Assembly (NCBI RefSeq): GCF_041321145.1
Contig: NZ_JBGGWA010000021.1
Coordinates: 1 to 64,000, forward strand
Reading direction: 5' to 3'
DNA: 64,000 bases
Source: Paraburkholderia sp041321145
GTDB taxonomy: Bacteria > Pseudomonadota > Gammaproteobacteria > Burkholderiales > Burkholderiaceae
In this document: one piece after another, positions 50,741 through 60,422 of the stretch
Numbering within the stretch: the stretch's first letter is position 1
How the letters are laid out: every line of letters begins with the position of its first letter
Position numbers and translations under genes: made by a program
The notes under the pieces: model-generated
What the model saw: only the letters and a program-made list of their open reading frames with translations
Databases searched by the model: none
What the model was told of the DNA's origin: nothing

Positions 50741-51724
50741 ATGGACCCATCAGAAAACACTAAAGGCAACCCGACGACCCAGCAGGTGGGCTTCTTCCTC
50801 GTTCCGCATTTCTCGATGATGGCGCTGAGTTCGGCCACCGAGCCGCTGCGCGCGGCCAACAGGCTGGCTGGCAAGCCTCTCTATAGCTGGCATCTCATCA
50901 GTGCTGACGGCGAACCGGTGTCCTCGAGTTCCGGCTTTGCATTACTGCCCGGGTTCGCGATGACCTCGGCACCCGAATTCAGTCATCTCTTTGTGGTGGC
51001 AAGCATCGGCGTGGAGAATTATCGCAATGAGCAGACTTTCGAGTTTCTGAGGCGGTATGCCGCGACAGGTCGGCCTGTGGGAGGCATCAGTCTCGGCACA
51101 CTGATCCTTGCGCGGGCCGGGCTGCTCGAGCGGCGGCGCTGCACGATCCACTGGGAGGCCTTGAGGGCGCTTGCCGACGAATTTCCATCCATCGAAGTGA
51201 CCCGCGAGCTCTATTGCATCGACGGCGATCGCCTGACCTGTGCGGGAGGTACCGCCGCGATTGACCTGATGCTTGACCTGATTGCTCGTCAGCATGGTCA
51301 TCAACTAGCGGCCGAAGTTGCCGACCAGTTTATCCATACGCGAATGCGGGCATCCCAGGAAAGCCAGAAAATGGCGATCCAGTGGCGCTACGGTATTGAG
51401 GACCGGCGCGTTGTCAACGCCATTACGCTGATGGAACAGAACATCGAACGTCCTATTCCGATGAAGACCATCGCATCACTGGTCGGAATTTCGCCTCGCC
51501 AGTTCGAAAGGATGTGGCTCAAGCACTTCAACGTACGCCCGTCACAGTTCTATCTTGAGTTGCGGCTGAAGGCGGCGCAGAAGCTGCTCCATGAATCGAC
51601 GTACTCGCTGCTCGACGTCGCGATGCGCTGCGGGTTCACCGGTGCCTCCCATCTTGGCCGTTGCTACCGGAAGTTTTTTGATCGCACACCGGGCAGGGAA
51701 CGCAACGCAAAAGACGCGCTGTAA
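50741..51724 (+). CDS. GlxA-family AraC-type transcriptional regulator
   Basis: The 327-aa protein has an N-terminal DJ-1/PfpI-like domain (residues ~15-190; FFLVPHFSMMALSSATEPLRAAN, then GGISLGTLILARAGLL, where the nucleophile Cys of the enzyme family is absent) and a C-terminal AraC double HTH (PMKTIASLVGISPRQFERMW, LLDVAMRCGFTGASHLGRCYRK). This is the architecture of GlxA, GbdR and CdhR; the latter two control glycine betaine and carnitine catabolism in Pseudomonas. It is the likely activator of the importer and catabolic genes upstream. Confidence 0.85.
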   Translation: MDPSENTKGNPTTQQVGFFLVPHFSMMALSSATEPLRAANRLAGKPLYSWHLISADGEPVSSSSGFALLPGFAMTSAPEFSHLFVVASIGVENYRNEQTFEFLRRYAATGRPVGGISLGTLILARAGLLERRRCTIHWEALRALADEFPSIEVTRELYCIDGDRLTCAGGTAAIDLMLDLIARQHGHQLAAEVADQFIHTRMRASQESQKMAIQWRYGIEDRRVVNAITLMEQNIERPIPMKTIASLVGISPRQFERMWLKHFNVRPSQFYLELRLKAAQKLLHESTYSLLDVAMRCGFTGASHLGRCYRKFFDRTPGRERNAKDAL

Positions 51725-51789
51725 CGTCGGCTGCCGCGCATGGGCGGCATGCAGTGTCTCTAACTTGAGCAACAAGGAAATGGAATGGA

Positions 51790-52056
51790 TCTGCGGGATG
51801 ACCTTGCCTATCGCGCGGGAAGTTGCGCGTGATGGCATCCGCGTCATGACCATCGCACCGGGCATCTTCGAGACACCCATCTACCCGGAATGCCCCGGGC
51901 GGTGCAGAAAGCGTTAGAGACAGTCCGTGCCGTTTCCCGCGCGACCTGGACGGGCCAACGAGTTCGCAGCGCTCGTCGCACACGTTTGCGAGAACGTCAT
52001 GCTCAACGGCGAGGTGATTCGTCTTGATGGCGCGTTGCGGATGGCGGCGAAATAGC
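51790..52056 (+). pseudogene. Short-chain dehydrogenase (3-hydroxyacyl-CoA dehydrogenase-like), C-terminal remnant
   Basis: The sequence reads GMTLPIAREVARDGIRVMTIAPGIFETP and, after frame changes near 51890, NEFAALVAHVCENVMLNGEVIRLDGALRMAAK with a TAG at 52054. This is the end of an SDR close to HSD17B10-like 3-hydroxyacyl-CoA dehydrogenases. The Rossmann motif and the Tyr-Lys catalytic pair are missing. Such an enzyme would be the next step after the hydratase upstream, so the cluster may have lost it. Confidence 0.65.
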
Positions 52057-53160
52057 GGTACGCGCTGGGTGCGCATGCCCATTGGATTGAAGGAAGGCGT
52101 CGGGTCCGTACATGCACGGAAAGGACGACTACCTCAAGATAAATCCTCGATGACTGGACTGTTGATCCTTGCGCTGTCGTTCGCGTTTTTCAGCGTGTAT
52201 GTGGCCTGCGTCTACCCACTATCAGTCACGAAGTCGAGCCGTCTGGCTATGCTGCCGCTTCGAGGCGGCGGTGTGTCACTTTGGATGACCTTCTCGAAGC
52301 AGATCGAGCGAGCTAGCTGGAGTCACGATACGGCACCATTCGAGGACCACTGACCAAAATGGCTGTTCCTCTAGGCCCTGTTCCTGGGCAAACTGCAGTA
52401 TGGCATCCAACTGTTGGCCAGAGCATCGAAAGGCTTCACGCAAGGCGAGGGAGGCGGTTCGCGTAGGCATGGCAATCCTTTATTTATGGCTTCACACGGC
52501 GGCGAGTTGTGCTGGCGGGCTAAATTCTTTCCGCGTGCAAACGATTACGCCATGCGATCATTGAAGCGACTGCGTGACACCGAACATATTTAGACAGACA
52601 TTCGGCAGCGCGAAGTGTCCGTTTCATGATCGGCGACAGAGTAGCGGCTGCGCGTGCTGGTGACTCGGTTGGCTAATGGCAGTCAGTGAGCAGCTGTAGC
52701 GAAGCGTATGAATCACCTCTGGTTAGACGTGTCGTCATGAAGGGCGACCCATTATGTGCACTCGTGTCGACTCGAGGTGTCAAGCACCAAAGACGGCTCT
52801 GATTTCGTCATCGAAGAGGGAACGTTCGATGCCGCTGGCGTCGAAGTCTTCATGTAAAGGGCGTGGTTCAAACCCGCGTTACACACGAGGGCTCCGTCAA
52901 GTTGTCGGGCGTAGACTACCTGTATAGCTCAAGAGTAGTTATCCTTATCAGATAAATTTCTCGACTGCGCCAGTAACAGTCCAACCATGCCATGTCGCGA
53001 AGCGTTCTTTGAGTACGGCACGATGACGTGCCGCGTTCATTTGATGTCTGGGCAACGCGAAATGCTGCCGGATTGTAAGCGGCTCACGACGCGCGGGCTC
53101 GATTTCGCACACGCGCGTGAGGCATGATGATGACATGGATAGTTACGGGTAGATCGGGTG
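52057..53160. other. Long stretch without a supported gene
   Basis: Both strands were read. Short frames at 52276-52470 (minus, ending in SLDLLREGHPK) and 52948-53136 (minus, with RHRAVLKERFATWHGW) show no family I can name and no good ribosome-binding site. The stretch lies between two gene remnants and looks like decayed insertion DNA. Confidence 0.35.
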
Positions 53161-53197
53161 AGATCATGTCCATGGTCGTCGATCATGGACATGATCT
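53161..53197. repeat. Perfect 14-bp inverted repeat with a 9-base loop
   Basis: AGATCATGTCCATG at 53161-53174 is repeated in reverse at 53184-53197 (CATGGACATGATCT). No T-run follows. It lies 17 bp past the stop of the IS66 remnant on the minus strand and could be part of that element's end or a protein-binding site. Confidence 0.6.
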
Positions 53198-53213
53198 ATC
53201 TGGATTGGTCGCG

Positions 53214-53450
53214 TCAGGCATCAGGAGGCAGTGGGCTGGTCTGTTTGCGGAGCTTGTCGGCTACGCGCCAGGGCAGGAGTTCGTCGATGCGATTGATTTT
53301 ATGGTCAGCTATGTGGGCCAGTACAAAGTCCGTGTAAACACGCGGATTGATGCCGTTCAACTTGCAGGTGCCAATCAGCGAACACATCGCGGCGGCACGT
53401 TCGCCACCCGAGTCAGCGCCGGCGAACAGATAGTTGCCGATTCCATCACA
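53214..53450 (-). pseudogene. IS66 TnpC C-terminal remnant
   Basis: On the minus strand the frame reads GNYLFAGADSGGERAAAMCSLIGTCKLNG and IADHKINRIDELLPWRVA, the last ~75 residues of an IS66 transposase, and stops at 53214. The match ends upstream near 53450, so the catalytic residues are lost. This is a third IS66 trace in the window, of a subgroup different from the intact copy at 123-2439. Confidence 0.75.
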
Positions 53451-53495
53451 AGATATTGTGGTCGCTCTGGGATGAAAATCCTTATTGCGGGGCAC

Positions 53496-54355
53496 GGTAC
53501 GGCAGTACGGATGCTGGAATCAATAAATTCAACCGTCAGTTGGCGCTCCATCCAAACCTATGTCGCTGGCGAGGTGAGCCTTCCAGGAAAGGCTGATACG
53601 AAGACACGAGCCCATAAATCGGGCCATTCCCCAACCGGAGTGCGTTGGTAGCGAGGGGGTTATCGCGCGCCCGTTCCGTAGGCCCATCGATCGAGTAGCG
53701 CTATCTATGTGCTGGCCAACCCGTTCGGCGGCATCAAGGTTTGCGGTGCCGGTCAAGCCACGCCCTTTGGCATCGTCCGCGCGTTGACAGAATGCAGGTG
53801 GGAATGTCATGCGCCTGCCGCGAACCGCTCGAGCATTCGGGCAGTTTGGGGGAGCCGGCTGCGCAGCGGCTCTGCTTCCTGCTGGATTTCGGACACGCAA
53901 CGGGGTGCCTGCTCACAAGCTCTCATGCACCAGCCAACGGGTGACCGGTGGCTGCGAATGACGCCGGTGGCAACGGTCGCAGCGTGTCGTCGCTTGGGAC
54001 TACCTTTTCCGGCAGCCATCCGCCACGCGGAATCGCCGGGCAACGCAGTATCCGTCACGCCATGCGCCATCACACTGGCCGGGATGCATCGAGATCCAAC
54101 ATCTGCTACCCAACGTCGGTCCATTCTGGCCAACCACGGTTGATCGCCGCATTTTTGACTGGGCGTGACGGCTCCCCACGCAGTTGGGCCGCCAATCAGC
54201 AAGATGCGACCGCTCCAGACTTCCTCGGCAGCGACGCATTGGCGAAAAAAGCGGAAACGGTGCGCCACGGCGCCGTTTCAAACAGCCCGTTAGTGGCCGT
54301 GCGAAGCTCCCTCTACTGCCACCAGCCGGGGGCAGCTCAATCGGGAGTTTTTACA
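53496..54355. other. Stretch without a supported gene upstream of the N-acyl amino acid synthase gene
   Basis: No family is recognised on either strand. Long frames (53807-54268 on minus and the upstream extension of the next gene from 53948 on plus) run antiparallel to one another and have no conserved motif. The stretch probably contains the promoter of the gene at 54356. Confidence 0.3.
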
Positions 54356-55174
54356 ATGCTAGACAAGAACCAAACCGCGAACGCCGACGATACTCACGGG
54401 GCATTTTCCATTCCGGCAACCACGGACTACGATACTGACAGAATGTCGCGGCGCAAAGCCGAAGCGCGCCTGCCATTCACGGTACGTGTAGTCGATAACG
54501 ATGAAGCGCTATTACGCGCACTCAGGATGCGGCAGGCGGCCTATCATCGACACGTGCCGGAGTTCGCACGAACGATGGATCGGGAAGAGCCGTATGACCG
54601 CGATCCGGGTGGACTCGTGCTACTCGCCGAGTCCAAGCTCGACCGCAGTCCGGTCGGGACGATGAGGATCCAGAGCAACTGTTTCCGCCCCCTCGCACTC
54701 GAGCAGTCTCTGGAACTGCCGGACTGGCTGTCCGGCCGACTTGTCGGCGCCACGCGACTTGGCGTGGAGGCCGGCGAGCCAGGCCGGATGGTCAAATTGG
54801 GGCTCTTCAAGGCGCTGTATCTATACTGCGTACGTGAGCAGATCGACTGGATGGCCATCGCAGCCCGGACGCCACTTGACCGGCAATACGCAGCGCTGCT
54901 TTTTCGCGACGTTTATGGCGACAAAGAGTTTATTCCCCTTGCCCACGCAACCAACATCCCGCACCGTATCATGGCGTTTGACGTCGGCACCACCGAGCGG
55001 CGGTGGCGTGAGGCGCGGCACCCGCTCTACGAGTTCATGCTGGTAACGCATCATCAGGACATCGACCTGAGCGCTGCGCCTTCTCTAAACTGGGTCAGAA
55101 GCGCGAGTTCCTTCGGGGATACGACGAGCTCGTCTGGCTCGCTGCAGAACAGCGCAGATGCTCTGCCCGTCTAG
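54356..55174 (+). CDS. N-acyl amino acid synthase-like (FeeM/GNAT-type) protein
   Basis: The 272-aa protein has the FeeM-like GNAT fold. LPFTVRVVDNDEALLRALRMRQAAYHRHVPEF (~40-71), VLLAESKLDRSPVGTMRI (~92-109) and GATRLGVEAG (~137-146) match the N-terminal and acyl-CoA/ACP-binding parts of N-acyl amino acid synthases, which join a fatty acyl group to an amino acid. The C-terminal ~70 residues hold HRIMAFDV and YEFMLVTHHQDIDLS. GGGAG precedes the ATG at 54356; longer frames exist but are unconserved. The next gene is a membrane c-di-GMP protein, so the lipid product may be linked to surface or biofilm control. Confidence 0.7.
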   Translation: MLDKNQTANADDTHGAFSIPATTDYDTDRMSRRKAEARLPFTVRVVDNDEALLRALRMRQAAYHRHVPEFARTMDREEPYDRDPGGLVLLAESKLDRSPVGTMRIQSNCFRPLALEQSLELPDWLSGRLVGATRLGVEAGEPGRMVKLGLFKALYLYCVREQIDWMAIAARTPLDRQYAALLFRDVYGDKEFIPLAHATNIPHRIMAFDVGTTERRWREARHPLYEFMLVTHHQDIDLSAAPSLNWVRSASSFGDTTSSSGSLQNSADALPV

Positions 55175-55287
55175 GCTGCCTGCCTTGATTGACCGCGCCG
55201 TGCTTCGGTAGTCGATACACGAGACAGCCTCATGTTAAGTGTTGATTTGCCGTAAAACGATGAAGAAGCATCGTCAGCGCGTTTCTG

Positions 55288-58200
55288 GTGCTGACGATGC
55301 TTAACGAAGCCCCGCCGCCCGAACCCACGACTTCACTGGCGGGAAAGATGACAAAGCTCCACCTTGACGGGCAGGTTTGCATGGAATGGTTTGAAGCCAA
55401 GCGGTATCGGACCTGGAGCCGTTCCGGCCTGACGATTAACGCATTCTCGCAGCTATTTTCCTACTATGCAGTGCCGGTTGCCATCGGCATTCTGTCGCTG
55501 CTCGTGTCGCTGTACCCAGCTGCCGCGCCGGAGCCCGAGAGCGGTACACCGCTGTGGATGCACGTACTCAGCGATCCGGACGGCCACCTCGGCGTGGACG
55601 GCGCCGCCGCCGCGCTTCCCTCTCAGCCTTTGCAGACACGCTACGACACGCATCTTAGCGAGACGCCGATCTGGTTTGATATCCACACGTCTCGGTCGGA
55701 GAGGGCGAACGCGACGACGACACTGTTCCCGTCCCGCCATATCCAGCAGATCGCCTGTTTCGATGCAAGGACGCGGGTACCGATCGGCAGCGTATCAAGG
55801 AACCAGGCGTCATCCGGCGAGATGACCCTCTCAGGCAGCGGAATTGCGCTCATCTCCGAGCGGCCAGGCGGCGTGATCTGCCGGGCCATCTTCAGCGGAC
55901 CCGCGGTGCTAAGCGCGTCTCAGCAGTCAACGGACGAGCTAAAACGAAGAAACGACACGTTCTATCGGCGTTCCGGCTTGCTAGAGGGCGGGCTGGTGAC
56001 GCTGGCCGCCTTCGTGTTGATTACGGCGGTCGTTAATCGTGACTGGGTCTATGTGCTTTTCGCCGCGTGGCTCTTCGGTAATTTGCGGCTCGGTGCGATC
56101 TCGATGGGATGGGACGATCGTTGGCTCGGCTATCCCATACCCTTTGGCTGGATTTCGCTAATCCGCAAGATCACCGTGCCGGTCTATTACATTTTGACCT
56201 GCACACTATTTCAAAATCTTTTCAGGAACGATCTCTCCCGCGTGGGATATCGACGCCTCTTCCAAACGGTGCTTGCCTTGGGTCCGGTCCTGCTTCTGGC
56301 ATCGATCCTGTTGCCGGTGCCCCTTTATCTTCCTGTGATGTGGGGAATAGCCAGTTGCGCGATCGCGGTGCTGATTTTTATGCTCGCGCGCCTGCTGGTG
56401 CTCGCCCCGTCGAGAACGGCGCTCTGGTACAGCGCGGCATTGGGTGTAGCGCTGCTCGCGAGTCTCTCCGAGGTCGCCTCCGCAGCCTTCAAAACGCATT
56501 TCTTCTTTCCGGCGCTCAACAGCGTAACCGCAGCGCTAGTGTCCAGCCTGATGGCCGCGTTGGCGATCGCCGAGCAGATCCGCGCCGAGCGGGCCGAGAG
56601 ATTGCGGGTGCAGGCCGAATTGCGTCATGCCTATGAAGCCACACCGGTCGGTCTTTTTACGCTTGCCTCGGACGGTAGCTTCGTACGGTGGAACACAGCA
56701 CTCGAAACCATGCTGGACATGAAAGGCGGCACAACAGGCCGCCACTGGGACGATTATTTCGCCGCCGACAGCTGGCAACTGATCTATAGCCACGCATTGA
56801 ATAGCGACTCGGCTGAAGTCGAATTGTCGCGCGAGAGAAGTGACTGCGTCGCAGATACCGCGGCCACACCCGGCATCGGCCTGCCGACGTATGAAGGCGT
56901 GATCGCCGCCCCCAGATCTGGCGGCGACAAACGGAGACATTATCTTGTCAGGGCCGCTTACGCCGGCTCGCAACTGGAAGGTTCCATTCAGGATGTCACT
57001 GAGCGGCAACAGGCGATACGCACTTTGAGCTTTCTGGCGGATCACGATCCGCTAACCGGCGCGCTGAACAGGCGCGGTATCGATAAACAAATCGGCCACA
57101 CGGAAAATTCGTCTGCATACCCAGCGGCATCGCTCATCATCGCCTACCTGGATCTCGACCGGTTCAAGCTGATCAACGATTTGTTCGGCCATCACATTGG
57201 CGACGAGGTATTGAAGCAGGTCTGCCTGCGGATCGAATCGCAGTTGCGTCCGAGCGACCGCGTGTGCCGCATCGGCGGCGACGAATTCGTCATTCTTTTC
57301 CGGAAATCCTCGATCGAGCAGGCCGCGTCGATTTCGCAGTCGATCATCGATGCGATTGATCGCGAGCCCTACCAGATCGGTCGGCGGGCCTTTCATGTCC
57401 GTGCATCGCTTGGACTGATCGAGTCTCCGCCGGGGCTCAGCGCGGAGGATGCGATCTCCACCGCTGATGCAGCCTGCCGGGAAGCCAAACTCAACGGTAG
57501 TGGGCGGGTCGTCGTCTATACGCGCGATGCAGCGATGTTTGTCGAACGCGCACGCGATCTGAATCTGATCGAGCGCTTCAACGGCGAGTTGCCGCTTGCC
57601 GGGCTGTTCCTCGAAATGCAGCCAATCATGTCGCTGAAGACGCCTTACGACGCGCTCGATTTCGAGGTGCTGCTTCGCATGCGCGCGCCGGACGGGACGA
57701 TCATCCCCCCGTCAAAGGCCATCGCAGCAGCGGAGGCCAACGGCACCATTTCCGCGCTCGATAAGTGGGTAATGGAAACAACCCTGGAGTGGATTGACCA
57801 GCATCGCACGATGCTTTCGCATACCCGCTTCATTTCCATCAACGTGAGCGGCGCGTCGTTGAATGATGAACACTTCGTTGCGGAGATTGGCGAATTGTTC
57901 CATCGGTACCGGGCTGCTGTTCCCCTCCTGTGCATTGAAATCACTGAAGGTGTGGCGTTGCACGATCTCGACAACACCAGGCGCCTCGTCGACAACTTGC
58001 AGCGGCTCGGCGCAAAGGTCGCGCTCGATGATTTCGGCGCCGGCTACACGTCGTTCCCCTACCTGAGGGACCTACCTGCGGACGCGCTGAAAATCGACGG
58101 TGGGTTCGTGCGGAATATGCAGGAGCTTTCCGCTAACGCCGCGATCGTCGAAGCCATCATCGGGCTTGCGCGCAACCTTGGCATGCAAAGCATCGCAGAG

Positions 58201-58413
58201 TGGGTAGAAGACGCCCAAACCCTGGAGATCCTGCAGGCGATGCGGGTGGATTACGTGCAGGGCTTTGCCATCGCACGCCCCCAGTCGCCGGACGTGATCT
58301 TGGGGGCAACTTCGGCAGCCGACTTCATCACGGATCCAGAGGTTCTTGCCCTGATTGGTCCGCGAATCATCTCTCCCTCCTGCGATGGAACTTCACCGCA
58401 AGCCCTGCACTAA
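55288..58413 (+). CDS. Membrane c-di-GMP protein with DISM, PAS, GGDEF and EAL domains
   Basis: The 1041-aa protein has an N-terminal membrane segment (~50-72), a periplasmic domain of the 7TMR-DISM extracellular type (~80-220), about seven membrane helices (~230-430), a PAS-like domain (~445-560), GGDEF (~585-745) and EAL (~765-1010). The cyclase motif is intact (IGGDEF, 662-667). The phosphodiesterase motif reads E793-V-L rather than EAL, but the metal and catalytic residues look present (INVSG, CIEITEG, LDDFGAG at 913-919, LKIDG, AEWVED). It may make or degrade c-di-GMP in response to a periplasmic ligand. It follows the N-acyl amino acid synthase gene by ~110 bp. Confidence 0.88.
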   Translation: MLTMLNEAPPPEPTTSLAGKMTKLHLDGQVCMEWFEAKRYRTWSRSGLTINAFSQLFSYYAVPVAIGILSLLVSLYPAAAPEPESGTPLWMHVLSDPDGHLGVDGAAAALPSQPLQTRYDTHLSETPIWFDIHTSRSERANATTTLFPSRHIQQIACFDARTRVPIGSVSRNQASSGEMTLSGSGIALISERPGGVICRAIFSGPAVLSASQQSTDELKRRNDTFYRRSGLLEGGLVTLAAFVLITAVVNRDWVYVLFAAWLFGNLRLGAISMGWDDRWLGYPIPFGWISLIRKITVPVYYILTCTLFQNLFRNDLSRVGYRRLFQTVLALGPVLLLASILLPVPLYLPVMWGIASCAIAVLIFMLARLLVLAPSRTALWYSAALGVALLASLSEVASAAFKTHFFFPALNSVTAALVSSLMAALAIAEQIRAERAERLRVQAELRHAYEATPVGLFTLASDGSFVRWNTALETMLDMKGGTTGRHWDDYFAADSWQLIYSHALNSDSAEVELSRERSDCVADTAATPGIGLPTYEGVIAAPRSGGDKRRHYLVRAAYAGSQLEGSIQDVTERQQAIRTLSFLADHDPLTGALNRRGIDKQIGHTENSSAYPAASLIIAYLDLDRFKLINDLFGHHIGDEVLKQVCLRIESQLRPSDRVCRIGGDEFVILFRKSSIEQAASISQSIIDAIDREPYQIGRRAFHVRASLGLIESPPGLSAEDAISTADAACREAKLNGSGRVVVYTRDAAMFVERARDLNLIERFNGELPLAGLFLEMQPIMSLKTPYDALDFEVLLRMRAPDGTIIPPSKAIAAAEANGTISALDKWVMETTLEWIDQHRTMLSHTRFISINVSGASLNDEHFVAEIGELFHRYRAAVPLLCIEITEGVALHDLDNTRRLVDNLQRLGAKVALDDFGAGYTSFPYLRDLPADALKIDGGFVRNMQELSANAAIVEAIIGLARNLGMQSIAEWVEDAQTLEILQAMRVDYVQGFAIARPQSPDVILGATSAADFITDPEVLALIGPRIISPSCDGTSPQALH

Positions 58414-58809
58414 CCCGCTGTGCACTGCAAAGAGTGAGGGTCGCGTCGTCAGTTTCGACAAGGCGCTACGCCGGACAAAAGATCTCTTCTTCGAGTTCGG
58501 CGTGTATTTCCACCGCTGTGCAGACCGGATTCGCTATCGATCGTTTGCGCCAGACGGATAAGTCTGCGTGATACCCGAATTTGCATGTGATTTTCAAGCC
58601 GCACGGGTGTATACCTCATTGCCACAATTTTTTTCCCGTGGAACACTGCGTCTCATCTGCTGTGTCAGACACTAATCCGATATATCAGACAATCGAGTAT
58701 TGACGGGGTGTCAGTTTCGCCTCTCATCGCTCAAGAACGCTGCGAACGCCACGCCGATCGCTGTTTTTTCCACGCACCGACTCCTCACTTCAGATCGGGA
58801 CCCAAAAAA
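58414..58809 (+). promoter_or_regulatory. Upstream region of the amino acid transporter operon, with palindrome
   Basis: No gene is supported here. At 58662-58672 lies GTGTCAGACAC, a perfect palindrome around one central base, followed by TATATCAGACAATCGAG. It is a candidate operator for the IclR-type regulator encoded at 61928, but the link is a guess. An AT-rich element lies at 58625-58640. Confidence 0.3.
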
Positions 58810-59643
58810 ATGAGACTTGTCACAGAAAGCGCAAAATTCGCTGGTTTGTTCGCGGTGACCGCTCTGCTGGTGTTTGCCGGCTGCACAAAGATTGCCACGC
58901 CCGATCAGGGCGGCGCGGCCAATTCGACGCTGAAGCAGGTCCTGCAGCGCGGGACGCTGCGAGTTGGCGATTGCCTGACCTTTGCACCGTTCGGCTTTTA
59001 CAACAAGGCCGGCCAGCCTGACGGCTACGACGTCGATCTGGCGAAAGAACTGGCGAAGCAAATGGGCGTCAAGCTCGAAGTCGTGAATACGACGAGCGCC
59101 AATCGCATTCCGAACCTCCAGACCAGCAAGGTTGATGTGGTGTTCTGCAACTTCACCCGCAACCTCGAGCGTGCGAAGGAAATCGCGTTCACGAATCCGT
59201 ACGTGGTAGCAAGCGAGGCGCTGCTCGTGAAGAAGAGCAGCGGCATCAATTCCATCAAGGACATGTCGAACCGTACGATTGCCACCGTCAAGGGTTCCAC
59301 GAACGGCGATGAAGTGCGCTCGCTGAATATGCAGGTCAAGATTCAGGAATTCGACAGCTCGGAGGCAGCAATCCTCGCCGTCAGGCAGGGCCAGGCCGAC
59401 GCGATGATCGAGGACAACAACTTCCTCGCCTATCAGGCATCGCTCGATCCGGATCTGACCGTGACCAACGAAGCGCTGGTTCCTCTCGAATACAACGCGT
59501 TTGGCGTGAAGGCGGGAGATCAGGTCTGGCTCGACTACCTGAACCTGTTCCTGTTCCAGGTCAACGCGTCGAAGATGAACGCGCAGCTCTACAAGAAGTG
59601 GTTCGGCGCAGACCCGCGCTTCCCGCTGAATCCACAGTATTGA
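58810..59643 (+). CDS. Amino acid ABC transporter substrate-binding lipoprotein (family 3)
   Basis: The 277-aa protein has a lipoprotein signal ending in LVFAGC (Cys ~21) and a family 3 solute-binding fold. GTLRVGDCLTFAPFGFYN, GYDVDLAKELAKQMGVKLEVVNT and DVVFCNFTRNLERAKEIAFTNPY are typical of polar amino acid binders. It should be anchored in the envelope and pass the amino acid to the two permeases that follow. The ATG at 58810 starts the signal peptide; the longer frame is not conserved. The exact amino acid cannot be told. Confidence 0.87.
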   Translation: MRLVTESAKFAGLFAVTALLVFAGCTKIATPDQGGAANSTLKQVLQRGTLRVGDCLTFAPFGFYNKAGQPDGYDVDLAKELAKQMGVKLEVVNTTSANRIPNLQTSKVDVVFCNFTRNLERAKEIAFTNPYVVASEALLVKKSSGINSIKDMSNRTIATVKGSTNGDEVRSLNMQVKIQEFDSSEAAILAVRQGQADAMIEDNNFLAYQASLDPDLTVTNEALVPLEYNAFGVKAGDQVWLDYLNLFLFQVNASKMNAQLYKKWFGADPRFPLNPQY

Positions 59644-59683
59644 ATCCGCGCCTGCTCTGCGTCGGTTGAGAGACGGAGGAACC

Positions 59684-60400
59684 ATGAGCTATGAATGGCT
59701 GACCCTTGCGGGCTACTGGAATGATTTCGTTCACGCGGCGTGGCTGACACTCCAGATCACGCTGCTGGCTTTCATCCTTGCGATGCTGCTCGGCTTGTTG
59801 ACCGCACTCGCAAGCGCGTCGCGCGTCGCAGTGCTGCGCGCCATTGCGAGTGTCTATATCGAAGCGATCCGCAATACGCCGGTGCTGCTGCAGATCTTCA
59901 TCGTGTTCTTCGGCTTGCCATCGCTCGGCATCACACTCAACGCCTACACGGCAGGCGTCATTGCGTTAGGGGTGAACGTCGGCGCATACCTGGCCGAGGT
60001 ATTTCGAGCAGGTATCCAGTCCGTGTCGCGCAGTCAGCTGGAAGCGGCGTCGATCCTTGGCCTCTCGCGCTCGCAGATCTTCGTGGAGGTCGTTCTGCCG
60101 CAGGCCGCGCGCGCCGTCTATCCGGCGATCGTCAACAATCTGATTCAGCTGCTGCTCGGCACATCGCTTTTGTCAGCGATCGCGCTACCGGAGCTGAGCG
60201 GAACAGCGACGGTGATCAATGCACGCACCCTGCTCTATATCCAGACCTTCACGATCACGCTGATCATCTATCTGGTGTTGAGCAACTTCCTGTCGTGGGG
60301 GGCGGCCCAGATCGGCGTGCGCGTTTTTCATCCGCCGCTGGTCATGAAGAAACGTACGCGCCGTTCGTTCCTCATCGCGCGGCAGGCCGATCGTACCTGA
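59684..60400 (+). CDS. Polar amino acid ABC transporter permease 1
   Basis: The 238-aa protein is a HisM/GlnP-type permease with five helices and the family motif VYIEAIRNTPVLLQIFIVFFGLP (~60-82). An EAA loop (SRSQLEAASILGLSRSQIFVEVVLPQAAR, ~115-143) contacts the ATPase. GGAGG precedes the ATG at 59684. It lies 40 bp after the binding protein gene and 22 bp before the second permease. Confidence 0.87.
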   Translation: MSYEWLTLAGYWNDFVHAAWLTLQITLLAFILAMLLGLLTALASASRVAVLRAIASVYIEAIRNTPVLLQIFIVFFGLPSLGITLNAYTAGVIALGVNVGAYLAEVFRAGIQSVSRSQLEAASILGLSRSQIFVEVVLPQAARAVYPAIVNNLIQLLLGTSLLSAIALPELSGTATVINARTLLYIQTFTITLIIYLVLSNFLSWGAAQIGVRVFHPPLVMKKRTRRSFLIARQADRT

Positions 60401-60422
60401 GCGCCCAAACCGGAGATCGAAA

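Noticed and set aside
53948..54355. N-terminal extension of the N-acyl amino acid synthase gene
   Set aside because: The extra 136 residues show no conserved features, and a better start with GGGAG lies at 54356.
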